13,408 nucleotides of DNA from an uncultured Collinsella sp. (GCA_900544995.1 UQXC01000054.1:1-13408), one strand, 5' to 3'; shown: positions 1-6,691, numbered from the stretch's first letter. A program made the numbers and translations. The notes: a model not told the origin generated them from the letters alone.

Positions 1-402
1 CCATTCGCGGGGAGCGCCGGGGCGGACCCGCGCCGCGCCGCCGATCATGGCGGGGAGAATCAGCCATGGCGCCACCTTGCGCACGAGACTGAACAGGGCG
101 AAGATGCCGCCTTCGTTGTGGTTGTCGGCCTTCATGGCGATTACCACGTACTTGACCGTGGTCACGAGCGTCATGGTCCAGATGACGAGCGAAAGCGCGC
201 CCAGGATCATGTCCTCGCTGACGGTACCGATGCCGCCGTTGTTGGCGACGATTGATTTCATGGTGTACATGGGGCTCGTGCCGATGTCGCCATAGACGAC
301 GCCGAGCGTTACGAGCAGCATGCCAGCGGAGAGGGGGATGGCTCCGTGCCCGCCTTGCCCGCGCTGGTCTTGGAGGTTTGCCTCCAGTTTATTGTGTGCC
401 AC
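1..402 (-). CDS. kup: Kup-family potassium uptake protein, N-terminal part (runs off left edge)
   Basis: Potassium/proton symporter of the KUP/HAK/KT family, an inner-membrane protein; only about 134 N-terminal residues are present. Reading the minus strand gives the family's hallmark first helix, GVVYGDIGTSPMYTMKSI, then a second helix and the stretch TVKYVVIAMKADNHNEGGIF, which matches the conserved KY..AMKADN..EGGI segment of Kup. An in-frame ATG lies at 420-418, but the only good Shine-Dalgarno (AAGGGAG, 408-414) lies downstream of it and 5 bases before a GTG at 402-400, so the GTG is taken as the start. After residues IGGAA near the left edge the translation (RVRPGAPREW) no longer resembles the expected ADG..TPA segment of the family, which suggests small indels or poor sequence at the end. 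The family call is very safe; the state of the gene beyond the edge is unknown. Confidence 0.93.
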   Translation of the reverse strand, partial: MAHNKLEANLQDQRGQGGHGAIPLSAGMLLVTLGVVYGDIGTSPMYTMKSIVANNGGIGTVSEDMILGALSLVIWTMTLVTTVKYVVIAMKADNHNEGGIFALFSLVRKVAPWLILPAMIGGAARVRPGAPREW

Positions 403-407
403 GAGGA

Positions 408-414
408 CTCCCTT
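408..414 (-). promoter_or_regulatory. Shine-Dalgarno deciding the kup start
   Basis: On the minus strand AAGGGAG lies 5 bases upstream of the GTG at 402-400. It is downstream of the first in-frame ATG (420-418), which has no comparable ribosome-binding sequence, so it argues for a GTG start. Confidence 0.6.
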
Positions 415-501
415 AGACATCCGGTTATCTGTCTAGGACAAAAAACTTTATGCCGTCTTTATACATACAAGAGCAGTTTGGCACATCGGGTTATTTTAGA
501 C

Positions 502-525
502 AATAATCCTCAGCTGGGGATTATT
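502..525. promoter_or_regulatory. 24-bp palindrome between the DMT permease gene and kup
   Basis: AATAATCC (502-509) and GGATTATT (518-525) form a perfect 8-bp inverted repeat around TCAGCTGG; inside it the arms nearly continue (TCAG/CTGG with one G-T), so the whole 24 bp is almost self-complementary. It lies about 100 bp upstream of kup and 35 bp past the permease stop on the same strand. It could be an operator for a dimeric regulator of kup or the stem of a weak minus-strand terminator; no clean T-run follows it. The rest of the gap (403-559) is AT-rich and holds a -10-like TATAAA on the minus strand (458-463), with no convincing -35. Confidence 0.5.
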
Positions 526-559
526 TATCTACGCAGGTAGCATTTCAAAGCAGGGGCTT

Positions 560-1471
560 TTAAGCACGTACTGTCTGGGCGATGCCAGCCTTGGCGTTTG
601 CGCGTTTGCCGGCGAGTTCGCAAAAAATCGCGCCGCCGATGATAAGCGCGGCACCCATCAGGCGGACCGGTGTTATGGCTTCGCCCAAAAGGACGGCCGA
701 GAACACGACGGCCGAAAGCGGCTCGAGGTAGCCGACGACCGCGACGGTCTGGACGGGCAGCTTGGCGACGGCGCTAAAGTAGAGCAGGCAACCGATGCCG
801 GTGTTGATGACGCCGAGCATGACGACGGCGCGCCAATCAATACTGGCGGCGACGCCGGCGGACAGGAATGAGGGAGCGCCCTGCGTGATGAGCGTGAGGA
901 CCAGCGCGGTCACAAAGGCGGCGCTCACCTGGAGCGTGGAGTTCTCGAGGCCTTCGATGTGTGGCGCACCCTTGCTAGCGATGACCATCAGCGCATAGCA
1001 AAATGCCGAGGCGATACCGCAGACGATACCCGCAATGGGCATATTGCCGCCTAGACCTTGCGCTGCAATGAGAAAAGCACCACAAGCAACGGCGACAAAG
1101 CCGGCGATTTTGCCGCCGGTCAGCTTTTCGCCAAAGATGAGCGGGGAGAGCGCCATAACGATGATGGGGCCACAGTAGTACAGCAGCGAGGATACGCCGA
1201 CGCCGATCGTCTGGTAGGCGCGGAACAGAAAAATCCAGCTGGCGCCCAGCGCGGCTCCCGAGAGAAGGAGTGCTGCGGCTTCGCGGGGACGAGATGGCGC
1301 CTGCAGTTTATGGCGTTGGGTGATGACAAGGATAGTGACAAGCGAGAGGGCGCCCAAAAACGTGCGCAGTAGCACGATATCGGAGCTCGGCAGTGCGATG
1401 GCGGCGGCGATGATGCCGTTGGAGCCAAACAATAGCAATGCTGCTAAGTACGTAAACAGTCCGTTGTTCAT
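560..1471 (-). CDS. EamA/DMT-family permease
   Basis: A 303-residue integral membrane transporter of the drug/metabolite transporter superfamily, which moves small metabolites such as amino acids or their by-products across the cytoplasmic membrane. The protein shows the two tandem EamA repeats: each half carries about five hydrophobic helices and ends in the typical pattern FGEKLTGGKIAGFVAVACG in the first half and LLGEAITPVRLMGAALIIGG in the second, with GYLEPLSAVVFSAV before the latter. Length is normal (family about 300). A purine-rich AGAGGGG lies about 10 bases before the ATG. The gene is divergent from the LysR gene at 1590, with a LysR box between them, so that regulator probably controls it. 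Substrate and direction of transport cannot be read; export is common in this group. Confidence 0.92.
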   Translation of the reverse strand: MNNGLFTYLAALLLFGSNGIIAAAIALPSSDIVLLRTFLGALSLVTILVITQRHKLQAPSRPREAAALLLSGAALGASWIFLFRAYQTIGVGVSSLLYYCGPIIVMALSPLIFGEKLTGGKIAGFVAVACGAFLIAAQGLGGNMPIAGIVCGIASAFCYALMVIASKGAPHIEGLENSTLQVSAAFVTALVLTLITQGAPSFLSAGVAASIDWRAVVMLGVINTGIGCLLYFSAVAKLPVQTVAVVGYLEPLSAVVFSAVLLGEAITPVRLMGAALIIGGAIFCELAGKRANAKAGIAQTVRA

Positions 1472-1494
1472 GCGCTGACATCCCCTCTATATCC

Positions 1495-1517
1495 GAACAT
1501 GTTCACTATGGGTGAAC
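1495..1517. promoter_or_regulatory. LysR box between the DMT permease and LysR genes
   Basis: GTTCAC-TATGG-GTGAAC (1501-1517) is a perfect 6-bp dyad with the T-N11-A spacing typical of LysR-type regulators (T1503, A1515). It overlaps a second palindrome, GAACATGTTC (1495-1504), so GAAC-type half-sites recur three times in 23 bp. Its position between divergent genes fits control of the permease and autoregulation by the adjacent LysR protein. Confidence 0.65.
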
Positions 1518-1538
1518 TGGCTTTAGAAGAAAAGCGAA

Positions 1539-1544
1539 TATAAT
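1539..1544 (+). promoter_or_regulatory. -10 element of the LysR gene promoter
   Basis: A perfect TATAAT lies about 45 bases before the chosen GTG start. No good -35 is present at 16-18 bp; that region (about 1515-1521) abuts the right arm of the LysR box, as expected for an autoregulated LysR promoter. Confidence 0.5.
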
Positions 1545-1589
1545 GCATGGAAAACATGACAAAAACTCATGCAAGGGCGGGGACGTGCC

Positions 1590-2447
1590 GTGGAGACCAA
1601 TATCCAAAAGATGCAGGTGCTGCTCGAGACCGTGCGCGCCGGCAGTTTTACGCGCGCCGCCGAGCGGCTGAGCTATTCGCAGTCGGGCGTGAGCCGTATG
1701 GTGGCCGATCTTGAGGCCGATTGGGGCTTTAAGGTGCTCGACCGCAGTTGCGAGGGCGTAGTGCTTTCTGCCGACGGGCGGCAGGTCATGCCGGCTGTCG
1801 AGGCGCTCTGTGAGGAATTCACTCGCCTGCAGCGACGCGTGGATAAGATGCGTGGGCTCATGCGCGGCAAAATCTGCATCGGTACGTTTTCGAGCGTGGC
1901 GACCCACGTGCTGCCGCCGGTGATTGCGCGCTTTCGCGCCGATCATCCGGATGTTGATTACGAGCTGCTGATGGGTGATTACTCCGAGATTGAGCAATGG
2001 GTGGCGGAAGGCCGCTGCGACCTGGGTTTTATCCCGCGTGAGCCACGCGGTGCTGGCATGGCGTCGCGGCCGTTGGCGCAAGACGAGCTGATGGCCGTGG
2101 TGCCGGCAGATTCTTTGCTTGCCACGGCGGAGGTCGTCTCTCTTGCCGATTTAGCCAACGAGCAGTTTATTCTGCTAGAACGCGGCACCGATGATGAGAT
2201 TACGCCGCTGTTCCGTCGGGCGGGACTGACGGTGTGCTCCAAGCTGTCGACCTGGGATGACTATGCGATTATGGCCATGGTCGAGGACGGCCTGGGCGTG
2301 AGCATTCTTCCCGCGCTCATCTTGCGCCGCTGTCAGTTCGATGTTGCCGTGCGACCACTCGAGGGACATCCCCATCGGCAGATCAATGCGATATATCGCA
2401 CGGCTGACGTTTCGCTTGCCGCCGCTCGATTCCTTGAATACCTCTAA
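1590..2447 (+). CDS. LysR-family transcriptional regulator (divergent from DMT permease)
   Basis: DNA-binding regulator of the LysR type, about 285 residues. The N-terminal winged helix-turn-helix is clear: TVRAGSFTRAAERLSYSQSG followed by VSRMVADLEADWGFKVLDRS. A linker helix follows, then a periplasmic-binding-protein-like effector domain (GKICIGTFSSVATHVLPPVI near residue 92, and GLGVSILPALIL near the C-terminus). The GTG at 1590 is preferred: AAGGGCGGGGA lies 6 bases before it and it places the HTH at the usual distance from the N-terminus. An ATG at 1569 in the same frame would add seven residues (MQGRGRA) and has a weaker ribosome site. Divergent placement suggests it regulates the EamA permease and itself. 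The effector is unknown. Confidence 0.93.
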   Translation: METNIQKMQVLLETVRAGSFTRAAERLSYSQSGVSRMVADLEADWGFKVLDRSCEGVVLSADGRQVMPAVEALCEEFTRLQRRVDKMRGLMRGKICIGTFSSVATHVLPPVIARFRADHPDVDYELLMGDYSEIEQWVAEGRCDLGFIPREPRGAGMASRPLAQDELMAVVPADSLLATAEVVSLADLANEQFILLERGTDDEITPLFRRAGLTVCSKLSTWDDYAIMAMVEDGLGVSILPALILRRCQFDVAVRPLEGHPHRQINAIYRTADVSLAAARFLEYL

Positions 2448-2505
2448 ACGCGTACACGCCATTGTCCGCTTTGGGCAAATCTCGGAGTCCGGTACATTTT
2501 CTTAT

Positions 2506-2591
2506 GAAATTGAACTTTCGAATGAGGTACGGCGCTATACTGCTTGCTAAATTGAACCTTGGTTCAATTCGTGTTCTATAAATTGAACTTT
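2506..2591. promoter_or_regulatory. Three-copy AAATTGAAC operator array upstream of the HTH-aminotransferase gene
   Basis: AAATTGAAC occurs at 2507, 2549 and 2580. The first and third copies continue identically as AAATTGAACTTT; the middle copy forms the left arm of a perfect palindrome, AATTGAACC / GGTTCAATT (2550-2569) with a TT centre. Start-to-start spacings are 42 and 31 bp, close to four and three helical turns, so all copies face the same side of the DNA. The first copy overlaps a candidate -35, the second lies just past the expected start of transcription, and the third ends 6 bases before the Shine-Dalgarno. This is the layout of a repressor operator, and the HTH domain encoded immediately downstream is the obvious candidate binder (inference). 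Confidence 0.7.
2511..2541 (+). promoter_or_regulatory. Candidate promoter of the HTH-aminotransferase gene
   Basis: TTGAAC (2511-2516) as -35 and TATACT (2536-2541) as -10 are separated by 19 bp, slightly long for a sigma-70-type promoter. The -35 lies inside the first AAATTGAAC copy, so binding there would compete with RNA polymerase. Confidence 0.5.
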
Positions 2592-2597
2592 GCCAGC

Positions 2598-2604
2598 AAG
2601 GAGG
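2598..2604 (+). promoter_or_regulatory. Shine-Dalgarno setting the GTG start at 2610
   Basis: AAGGAGG lies 5 bases before GTG at 2610. It favours this start over an in-frame TTG at 2559, which lies inside the operator palindrome and has no ribosome site. Confidence 0.8.
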
Positions 2605-2609
2605 TTCCT

Positions 2610-4130
2610 GTGGCCCAAGAGACGTTTTGCGATCGCCTGCGACAGACTATGTCCAATCGCGACGTTCGCCAGTCGGACGTAATCCGCGCATCGGAGATGC
2701 TCGGCAAAAAACTCGGCAAGAGTCAGATGAGCCAATATGTGAGCGGCAAGACGATCCCGCGGCGCGATGTGGCTGAGCTGCTCGCCCGTATTTTGGAGGT
2801 CGATGTTACCTGGCTGCTTGCCGGCGACGCCGATCAAGGCGAGGCATCATCACCCCGCAACGATTCCAAGCCCGAACCCCATCCCTCAGCTCAAATTGCA
2901 AGGAGCACCACCATGCGTACTTTTTCTAAATCCACCAAGCTCGATAACGTCCTGTATGACGTGCGCGGTCCCGTCGTCGACGAGGCCGCCCGTATGGAGG
3001 ACGAGGGCGAGCGCATCCTCAAGCTCAATATCGGCAACCCGGCGCCCTTCGGTTTCCGCACGCCCGATGAGGTCATCAAGGACATGCGCCAGCAGCTGCC
3101 CGACTGCGAAGGCTATTCCAACTCGCGTGGCCTGTTCTCCGCGCGCAAGGCGATCATGCAGTATTCGCAGATCAAAGGCCTGCCCAACGTTCAGATGGAG
3201 CATATCTACACGGGCAACGGCGTGTCCGAGCTCATTCAGCTTTCGATGAACGCGCTGCTCGACAACGGCGACGAGATTCTGATCCCCAGCCCCGACTATC
3301 CGCTCTGGACGGCGTGCGCAACCCTTGCCGGCGGTCATCCCGTACATTATCTGTGCGATGAGCAGGCGGATTGGTATCCCGACTTGGAGGATATGGAGTC
3401 CAAGATTACGAGCGCGACCAAAGCCCTCGTCATCATCAACCCCAACAACCCTACGGGTTCCGTCTATCCGCGCGAGGTGCTCGAGGGCATCGTCGAGATT
3501 GCACGCAGGCATCAGCTGATGATCTTTGCCGATGAGATCTACGACCGCCTGTGCATGGACGGCTACGAGCACGTCTCGATTGCCTCGCTCGCCCCCGACC
3601 TGCCCTGCGTCACCTTTAGCGGCCTTTCCAAGTCGCACATGATCGCGGGCTATCGTATTGGCTGGATGGTGCTTTCGGGCAACCAGCGCTGCATGAGCGA
3701 CTTCATCATGGGCGTCAACATGCTCTCTAACATGCGCCTGTGCTCCAACGTGCCGGCCCAGTCGATCGTCCAGACGGCACTCGGTGGCCATCAGTCCGTC
3801 AACGACTACATCCGTCCCGGCGGCCGTGTCTACGAGCAGCGCAACTTTGTGTATGAGGCGCTCAACAAGATCGACGGCATCTCGGTGGTTAAGCCGCGTG
3901 CGGCGTTCTATATCTTCCCCAAGATGGATGTTAAAAAGTTCAACATCACCGATGACGAGCAGTTCGCCCTTGACCTGCTGCACGAGAAGAAGATCCTGAT
4001 CACGCGCGGCGGCGGCTTCAACTGGGCTGAGCCCGACCACTTCCGCATCGTGTACCTGCCGCGCATGGAAGTACTCAAAGAGTCCCTTGAAGACCTCGCC
4101 GACTTCTTTGACCATTACCGTCAATCATAA
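2610..4130 (+). CDS. alaA: XRE-family HTH domain fused to AlaA-type alanine aminotransferase
   Basis: 506-residue fusion. Residues about 5-75 are an XRE-type helix-turn-helix (DVIRASEMLGKKLGKSQMSQ, YVSGKTIPRRDVAELLARIL, then DVTWLLAG), followed by a polar, proline-containing linker to about residue 101. Residues 102-506 are a complete class I/II PLP aminotransferase closely resembling E. coli AlaA (glutamate-pyruvate transaminase): KLNIGNPAPFGF, GNGVSELI, PSPDYPLWTA, INPNNPTG, FADEIYD, SGLSKSHMIAGYRIGW with the PLP lysine K341, MRLCSNVPAQ, and HFRIVYLPR with the substrate-carboxylate arginine. From Met102 the enzyme is 405 residues with the lysine at 240, matching E. coli AlaA as I recall it. 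Likely role: alanine/glutamate interconversion plus DNA binding, perhaps autorepression through the upstream repeats. An internal Shine-Dalgarno and ATG could also yield the free enzyme. HTH/aminotransferase fusions of this kind are named in protein databases, so the fusion itself is probably known. Confidence 0.93.
   Translation: MAQETFCDRLRQTMSNRDVRQSDVIRASEMLGKKLGKSQMSQYVSGKTIPRRDVAELLARILEVDVTWLLAGDADQGEASSPRNDSKPEPHPSAQIARSTTMRTFSKSTKLDNVLYDVRGPVVDEAARMEDEGERILKLNIGNPAPFGFRTPDEVIKDMRQQLPDCEGYSNSRGLFSARKAIMQYSQIKGLPNVQMEHIYTGNGVSELIQLSMNALLDNGDEILIPSPDYPLWTACATLAGGHPVHYLCDEQADWYPDLEDMESKITSATKALVIINPNNPTGSVYPREVLEGIVEIARRHQLMIFADEIYDRLCMDGYEHVSIASLAPDLPCVTFSGLSKSHMIAGYRIGWMVLSGNQRCMSDFIMGVNMLSNMRLCSNVPAQSIVQTALGGHQSVNDYIRPGGRVYEQRNFVYEALNKIDGISVVKPRAAFYIFPKMDVKKFNITDDEQFALDLLHEKKILITRGGGFNWAEPDHFRIVYLPRMEVLKESLEDLADFFDHYRQS
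2900..2915 (+). promoter_or_regulatory. Internal ribosome-binding site and ATG at the domain boundary
   Basis: AAGGAG (2900-2905) lies 7 bases before an in-frame ATG (2913-2915). That ATG begins exactly where homology to stand-alone AlaA begins (MRTFSKSTKLDNV). Initiation here would give a 405-residue aminotransferase without the HTH domain. Whether it is used cannot be told from sequence. Confidence 0.55.
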
Positions 4131-4156
4131 CGACAGAGATAGATAGTCTGTCATTT

Positions 4157-4197
4157 AACGGGCGGCCCGTAACAGATTCGGGTCGCCCGTTTTCTGT
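4157..4197 (+). terminator. Rho-independent terminator after the HTH-aminotransferase gene
   Basis: AACGGGCGGCCCG (4157-4169) pairs with CGGGTCGCCCGTT (4179-4191) over 13 positions with one G-U wobble and a 9-base loop, followed by TTTTCTGTT. It begins about 27 bases after the stop codon and separates this gene from the next cluster. Confidence 0.88.
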
Positions 4198-4238
4198 TAA
4201 AGCTCGCGTTGTCGGCGTCTCGATCGTTTGGGCGAGTG

Positions 4239-4300
4239 GGAATCGCGTGTGAACGGAAAACTATATTCCAAAATGGAATACAGTGTGCTTCAACTGGAAT
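4239..4300. promoter_or_regulatory. LysR-type binding site upstream of the amidohydrolase-ceramidase-like-PTS cluster
   Basis: TATTCCA-AAA-TGGAATA (4264-4280) is a perfect 7-bp dyad containing TTCC-N5-GGAA with T-N11-A spacing (T4266, A4278). A further half-site, TGGAAT (4295-4300), repeats exactly 21 bp (two turns) downstream of the TGGAAT at 4274, and a weaker GGAAT occurs at 4239-4243. A strong dyad plus a phased half-site is the usual recognition-site/activation-site arrangement of LysR regulators. TACAGT (4279-4284) may be the -10; no clear -35 is visible, as expected for an activated promoter. The LysR gene at 9566-10489 is the natural candidate regulator. Confidence 0.6.
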
Positions 4301-4361
4301 TGATGTCCGTGTGTCCGCTTTTTTAGAATGTTCTCGACAAGATGAAAGGCGGTCCCCACCA

Positions 4362-5396
4362 ATGATTATCGATGCAAATTCCTACTGGTTTGACGAGCGC
4401 ATCTTCCATGACGAGACACTCTGTGAACAGTTTTTGGCCGAGGTGCCCCGCGCTTACGACACCGAGGGCTACCTGACCGTAAGCCCCACGGGCAAGCGAC
4501 AGATTGTGATCGAAAAGCCCGCTGGCTTCCCAGGCCTCAACTATATCGAGGGAGACTACACCCTTGAGAAGCGTCTGGCAGACATGGACGAGGCGGGGGT
4601 CGATAAAGCGATTCTCAAGCTCCCCGGCTGCCATGAGTGGATGTCGCTCGAGATGTGCCGGCGTTTCAACGACGGTATGGCTGCTGACGCGAAGGCGTCA
4701 AGTGGCCGTCTGATTCCGCTTGTCGCCGTGCCGCCCTTTGGCACCAAAGCGAATTTGGAGGAGCTCGACCGCAGGCTCGACGATGGTTTTGCGGGTGTGC
4801 AGCTCTGCGCTCACTACGGCAAGCGCTATCTCGACGACCAGGTCTTCTCGAGCTTTTTCGAGCACCTGAACGAACGCCATGTCACCGTTTACGTGCACCA
4901 TGTTCCCGTGCCGGTCGAGAACGAATCGCTTCTCGCGTACGACAACCTTCGCCGCTCTTATGGCCGCTGCGTCGACCAAACTACGGCGATCGGCCGAGAG
5001 ATCTTTGGCGATTTCTTTGAACGCTACCCCAATATCAAGATGGTCCACTCCATGCTCGGCGGCGCATACTTTGCGTTTAAGGAGATGCTGCTGCCTCATG
5101 GTCCCAAGCGCCCTGATGCTTCTGGCCGTTTTCAGGTCGATACCGAGATCGTTTCCAGGCGCCTCGAGAACAACATCTATTTCGACATGTCCCATGCTCA
5201 GCCTTGGGGCAAGACACTCCTTGCCTGCGCGGTTGACGTGCTGGGTGCAGACCATATTGTTTTTGGCACGAGCTATCCCGTTAAACGCGAGTGGCTCACC
5301 GAGGGTGTCGCCTGCGTTCGCGCTGCAAATCTGAGCGATACAGACAGCGACCTTGTGCTTGGCGGTACGGCGCAGCAACTGTACGGTGTCGAGTGA
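4362..5396 (+). CDS. Amidohydrolase-2 (ACMSD-like) family protein with altered metal site
   Basis: A 344-residue TIM-barrel protein resembling the amidohydrolase_2/ACMSD group, whose members hydrolyse or decarboxylate small cyclic or amide compounds. Matching blocks: MIIDANSYWF at the N-terminus, RLADMDEAGVDKAIL (71-85), RLIPLVAVPPFG (116-127), TVYVHH (175-180), FFERYPNIKMVHSMLGG (218-234), NIYFDMS (271-277) and GADHIVFGTSYP (295-306). His179/180 and His229 are kept, but the first-strand HxH is Asn6-Ser-Tyr8 and the catalytic Asp of the usual G(S/T)DYP is Ser304, so activity must be metal-independent, different or absent. The ATG at 4362 follows AAGGCGG; an open frame extends upstream to 4209, but that stretch holds the operator. 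No signal peptide: cytosolic. First gene of the cluster, 26 bp before the next gene. Substrate unknown. Confidence 0.8.
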   Translation: MIIDANSYWFDERIFHDETLCEQFLAEVPRAYDTEGYLTVSPTGKRQIVIEKPAGFPGLNYIEGDYTLEKRLADMDEAGVDKAILKLPGCHEWMSLEMCRRFNDGMAADAKASSGRLIPLVAVPPFGTKANLEELDRRLDDGFAGVQLCAHYGKRYLDDQVFSSFFEHLNERHVTVYVHHVPVPVENESLLAYDNLRRSYGRCVDQTTAIGREIFGDFFERYPNIKMVHSMLGGAYFAFKEMLLPHGPKRPDASGRFQVDTEIVSRRLENNIYFDMSHAQPWGKTLLACAVDVLGADHIVFGTSYPVKREWLTEGVACVRAANLSDTDSDLVLGGTAQQLYGVE

Positions 5397-5422
5397 GCGG
5401 CAATCAGAGGGGAGTATCTGCC

Positions 5423-6691
5423 ATGGACGAAGGAGAGATGAGGGCTGGGGCCGCTCGTGTGGCCATCGATCTTGGGGACGTGTTGCCGTTCGACGGTTTC
5501 GACGAACTCCGTCATGAGGTCTTCGCCCGTGCCCTTATCATCGAGGGGACGGGGCGACGCGCCTGCGTCCTTTCGCTTGAGGTCACCTCGATCGCTCCGG
5601 CTCTACTCGCCGATCTGCGTGAGGTTGTTGAGGATGCCGCCAATTGCAGCGGTGCTTATTCTTGGGTGGTTCCTACCCACACGTTTTCCATGCCTCACGT
5701 CCGCACTCCCGGGCATCTTGCCGACGATGCTACCCGCAATCGCAACGAGCGCTATCGCGCAGCGCTCGTCGCTGCCGCCCGCACGGCTGTCGAGCGCGCT
5801 GTTGCGGGCATTCGCTCTGCCACGCTCGCCGCTGTGGAGGGCGAATGCCCCGTGAACGTTAATCGCGACATTGAGACGCCTGCCGGCTGGTGGTTGGGCT
5901 CGAATCCCAGGGGGTTTGCCGACCACACGATGCCCGTACTCGCCATAAGGGATGCCGGGGGCGAGTATGTTGCCGTGCTCGCGACGGCGGACGTTCAGTC
6001 CTCCGTGCTCGACGGGTCGCGCGACTCCGAGGGGAGGCGCATGGCGAGCGGAGACCTCTTTGGTTTTGCCGCCATGTCACTCGAGCGCGAGCTGGGCGGC
6101 GTTGCCCTGTTGCTGCCAGGCGCCGCGGGCGACCAAGGTCCGGCGGAGCGCGCCATGAACGTCATGTTCGATGCGGCCGGCGTTAAGCAGACGGTCGATG
6201 CCCATGAGGACGGATACCGCATGCTGCACCAGCAGGGGCAGGCCTTGGGCGATGCTTTGATCGAGGCCGCTCGCATGGCGCGTAAGGATGACGCTACCGG
6301 CATCGGTGCCCGCACGGTCGACGTTCTCCTGCCCGCTCAGACACGCGCCGATTTTCACTCTTTGGCTCCGCACCAAACGTATGAGTTTCATGCCGCTGGC
6401 GAGCAGCGCACGAGGGTCTATCTACTCCGGCTGGGAAACGTCGAGCTTGTCGGCGTACAACCCGAGGTCTCGAGTGCATTCGGCGCCACTGTGCGCGCCG
6501 CTCGGTCCGGCTCTGTGTTCTTTGCCACGCTCGTCAACGGCGGACAGAAGTACCTGCCGGCCCCCGATGCGTACGAGAAAATCACCTATGAGGCCATGAA
6601 CTCCGGCTTTGCCGCCGGCTCCCATGAGCGCCTCCTCCAAACCATCCTTGCCGCTTTGAACGCGGCGCGACAAAAAGGAGAACTTGCATGA
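5423..6691 (+). CDS. Neutral-ceramidase-like (Ceramidase_alk fold) protein, zinc site apparently degenerate
   Basis: A 422-residue cytosolic protein that I place, with moderate confidence, in the neutral/alkaline non-lysosomal ceramidase-like superfamily, zinc amidases that cleave N-acyl bonds. Support: EVFARALIIEGTGRRACVLS (33-51), the block VPTHTFSMPH (83-92) in place of the family's ATHTHSGP, SGDLFGFAAMSLE (209-221), LLPGAAGDQGP (230-240) equivalent to GAAGDQNP, and the C-terminal YLPAPDAYEKITYEAMNSGF (377-396) typical of the family's Y.P....Y...YE motif. The second histidine of HxH is Phe88, and the later NxxxH zinc histidine is missing (region LATADVQSSV, 186-195), so zinc binding is doubtful. 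AGAGGGGAG precedes the ATG by 8 bases. The stop overlaps the next start (ATGA, 6688-6691), implying translational coupling and probably a complex with that paralogue. Confidence 0.68.
   Translation: MDEGEMRAGAARVAIDLGDVLPFDGFDELRHEVFARALIIEGTGRRACVLSLEVTSIAPALLADLREVVEDAANCSGAYSWVVPTHTFSMPHVRTPGHLADDATRNRNERYRAALVAAARTAVERAVAGIRSATLAAVEGECPVNVNRDIETPAGWWLGSNPRGFADHTMPVLAIRDAGGEYVAVLATADVQSSVLDGSRDSEGRRMASGDLFGFAAMSLERELGGVALLLPGAAGDQGPAERAMNVMFDAAGVKQTVDAHEDGYRMLHQQGQALGDALIEAARMARKDDATGIGARTVDVLLPAQTRADFHSLAPHQTYEFHAAGEQRTRVYLLRLGNVELVGVQPEVSSAFGATVRAARSGSVFFATLVNGGQKYLPAPDAYEKITYEAMNSGFAAGSHERLLQTILAALNAARQKGELA

Noticed and set aside
403..559. Possible c-di-AMP or potassium riboswitch before kup
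   Set aside because: The gap is about 157 bases and AT-rich, with one palindrome and no recognisable conserved riboswitch core.
2886..4124. Long open frame of 412 codons on the minus strand, antisense to the aminotransferase
   Set aside because: It mirrors the codon structure of the plus-strand gene, has no recognisable domain, and the plus strand encodes a complete AlaA with every motif.
4209..4361. N-terminal extension of the amidohydrolase-like protein
   Set aside because: It crosses the predicted LysR operator and promoter and has no homology; the family fold starts at MIIDAN with its own ribosome site.
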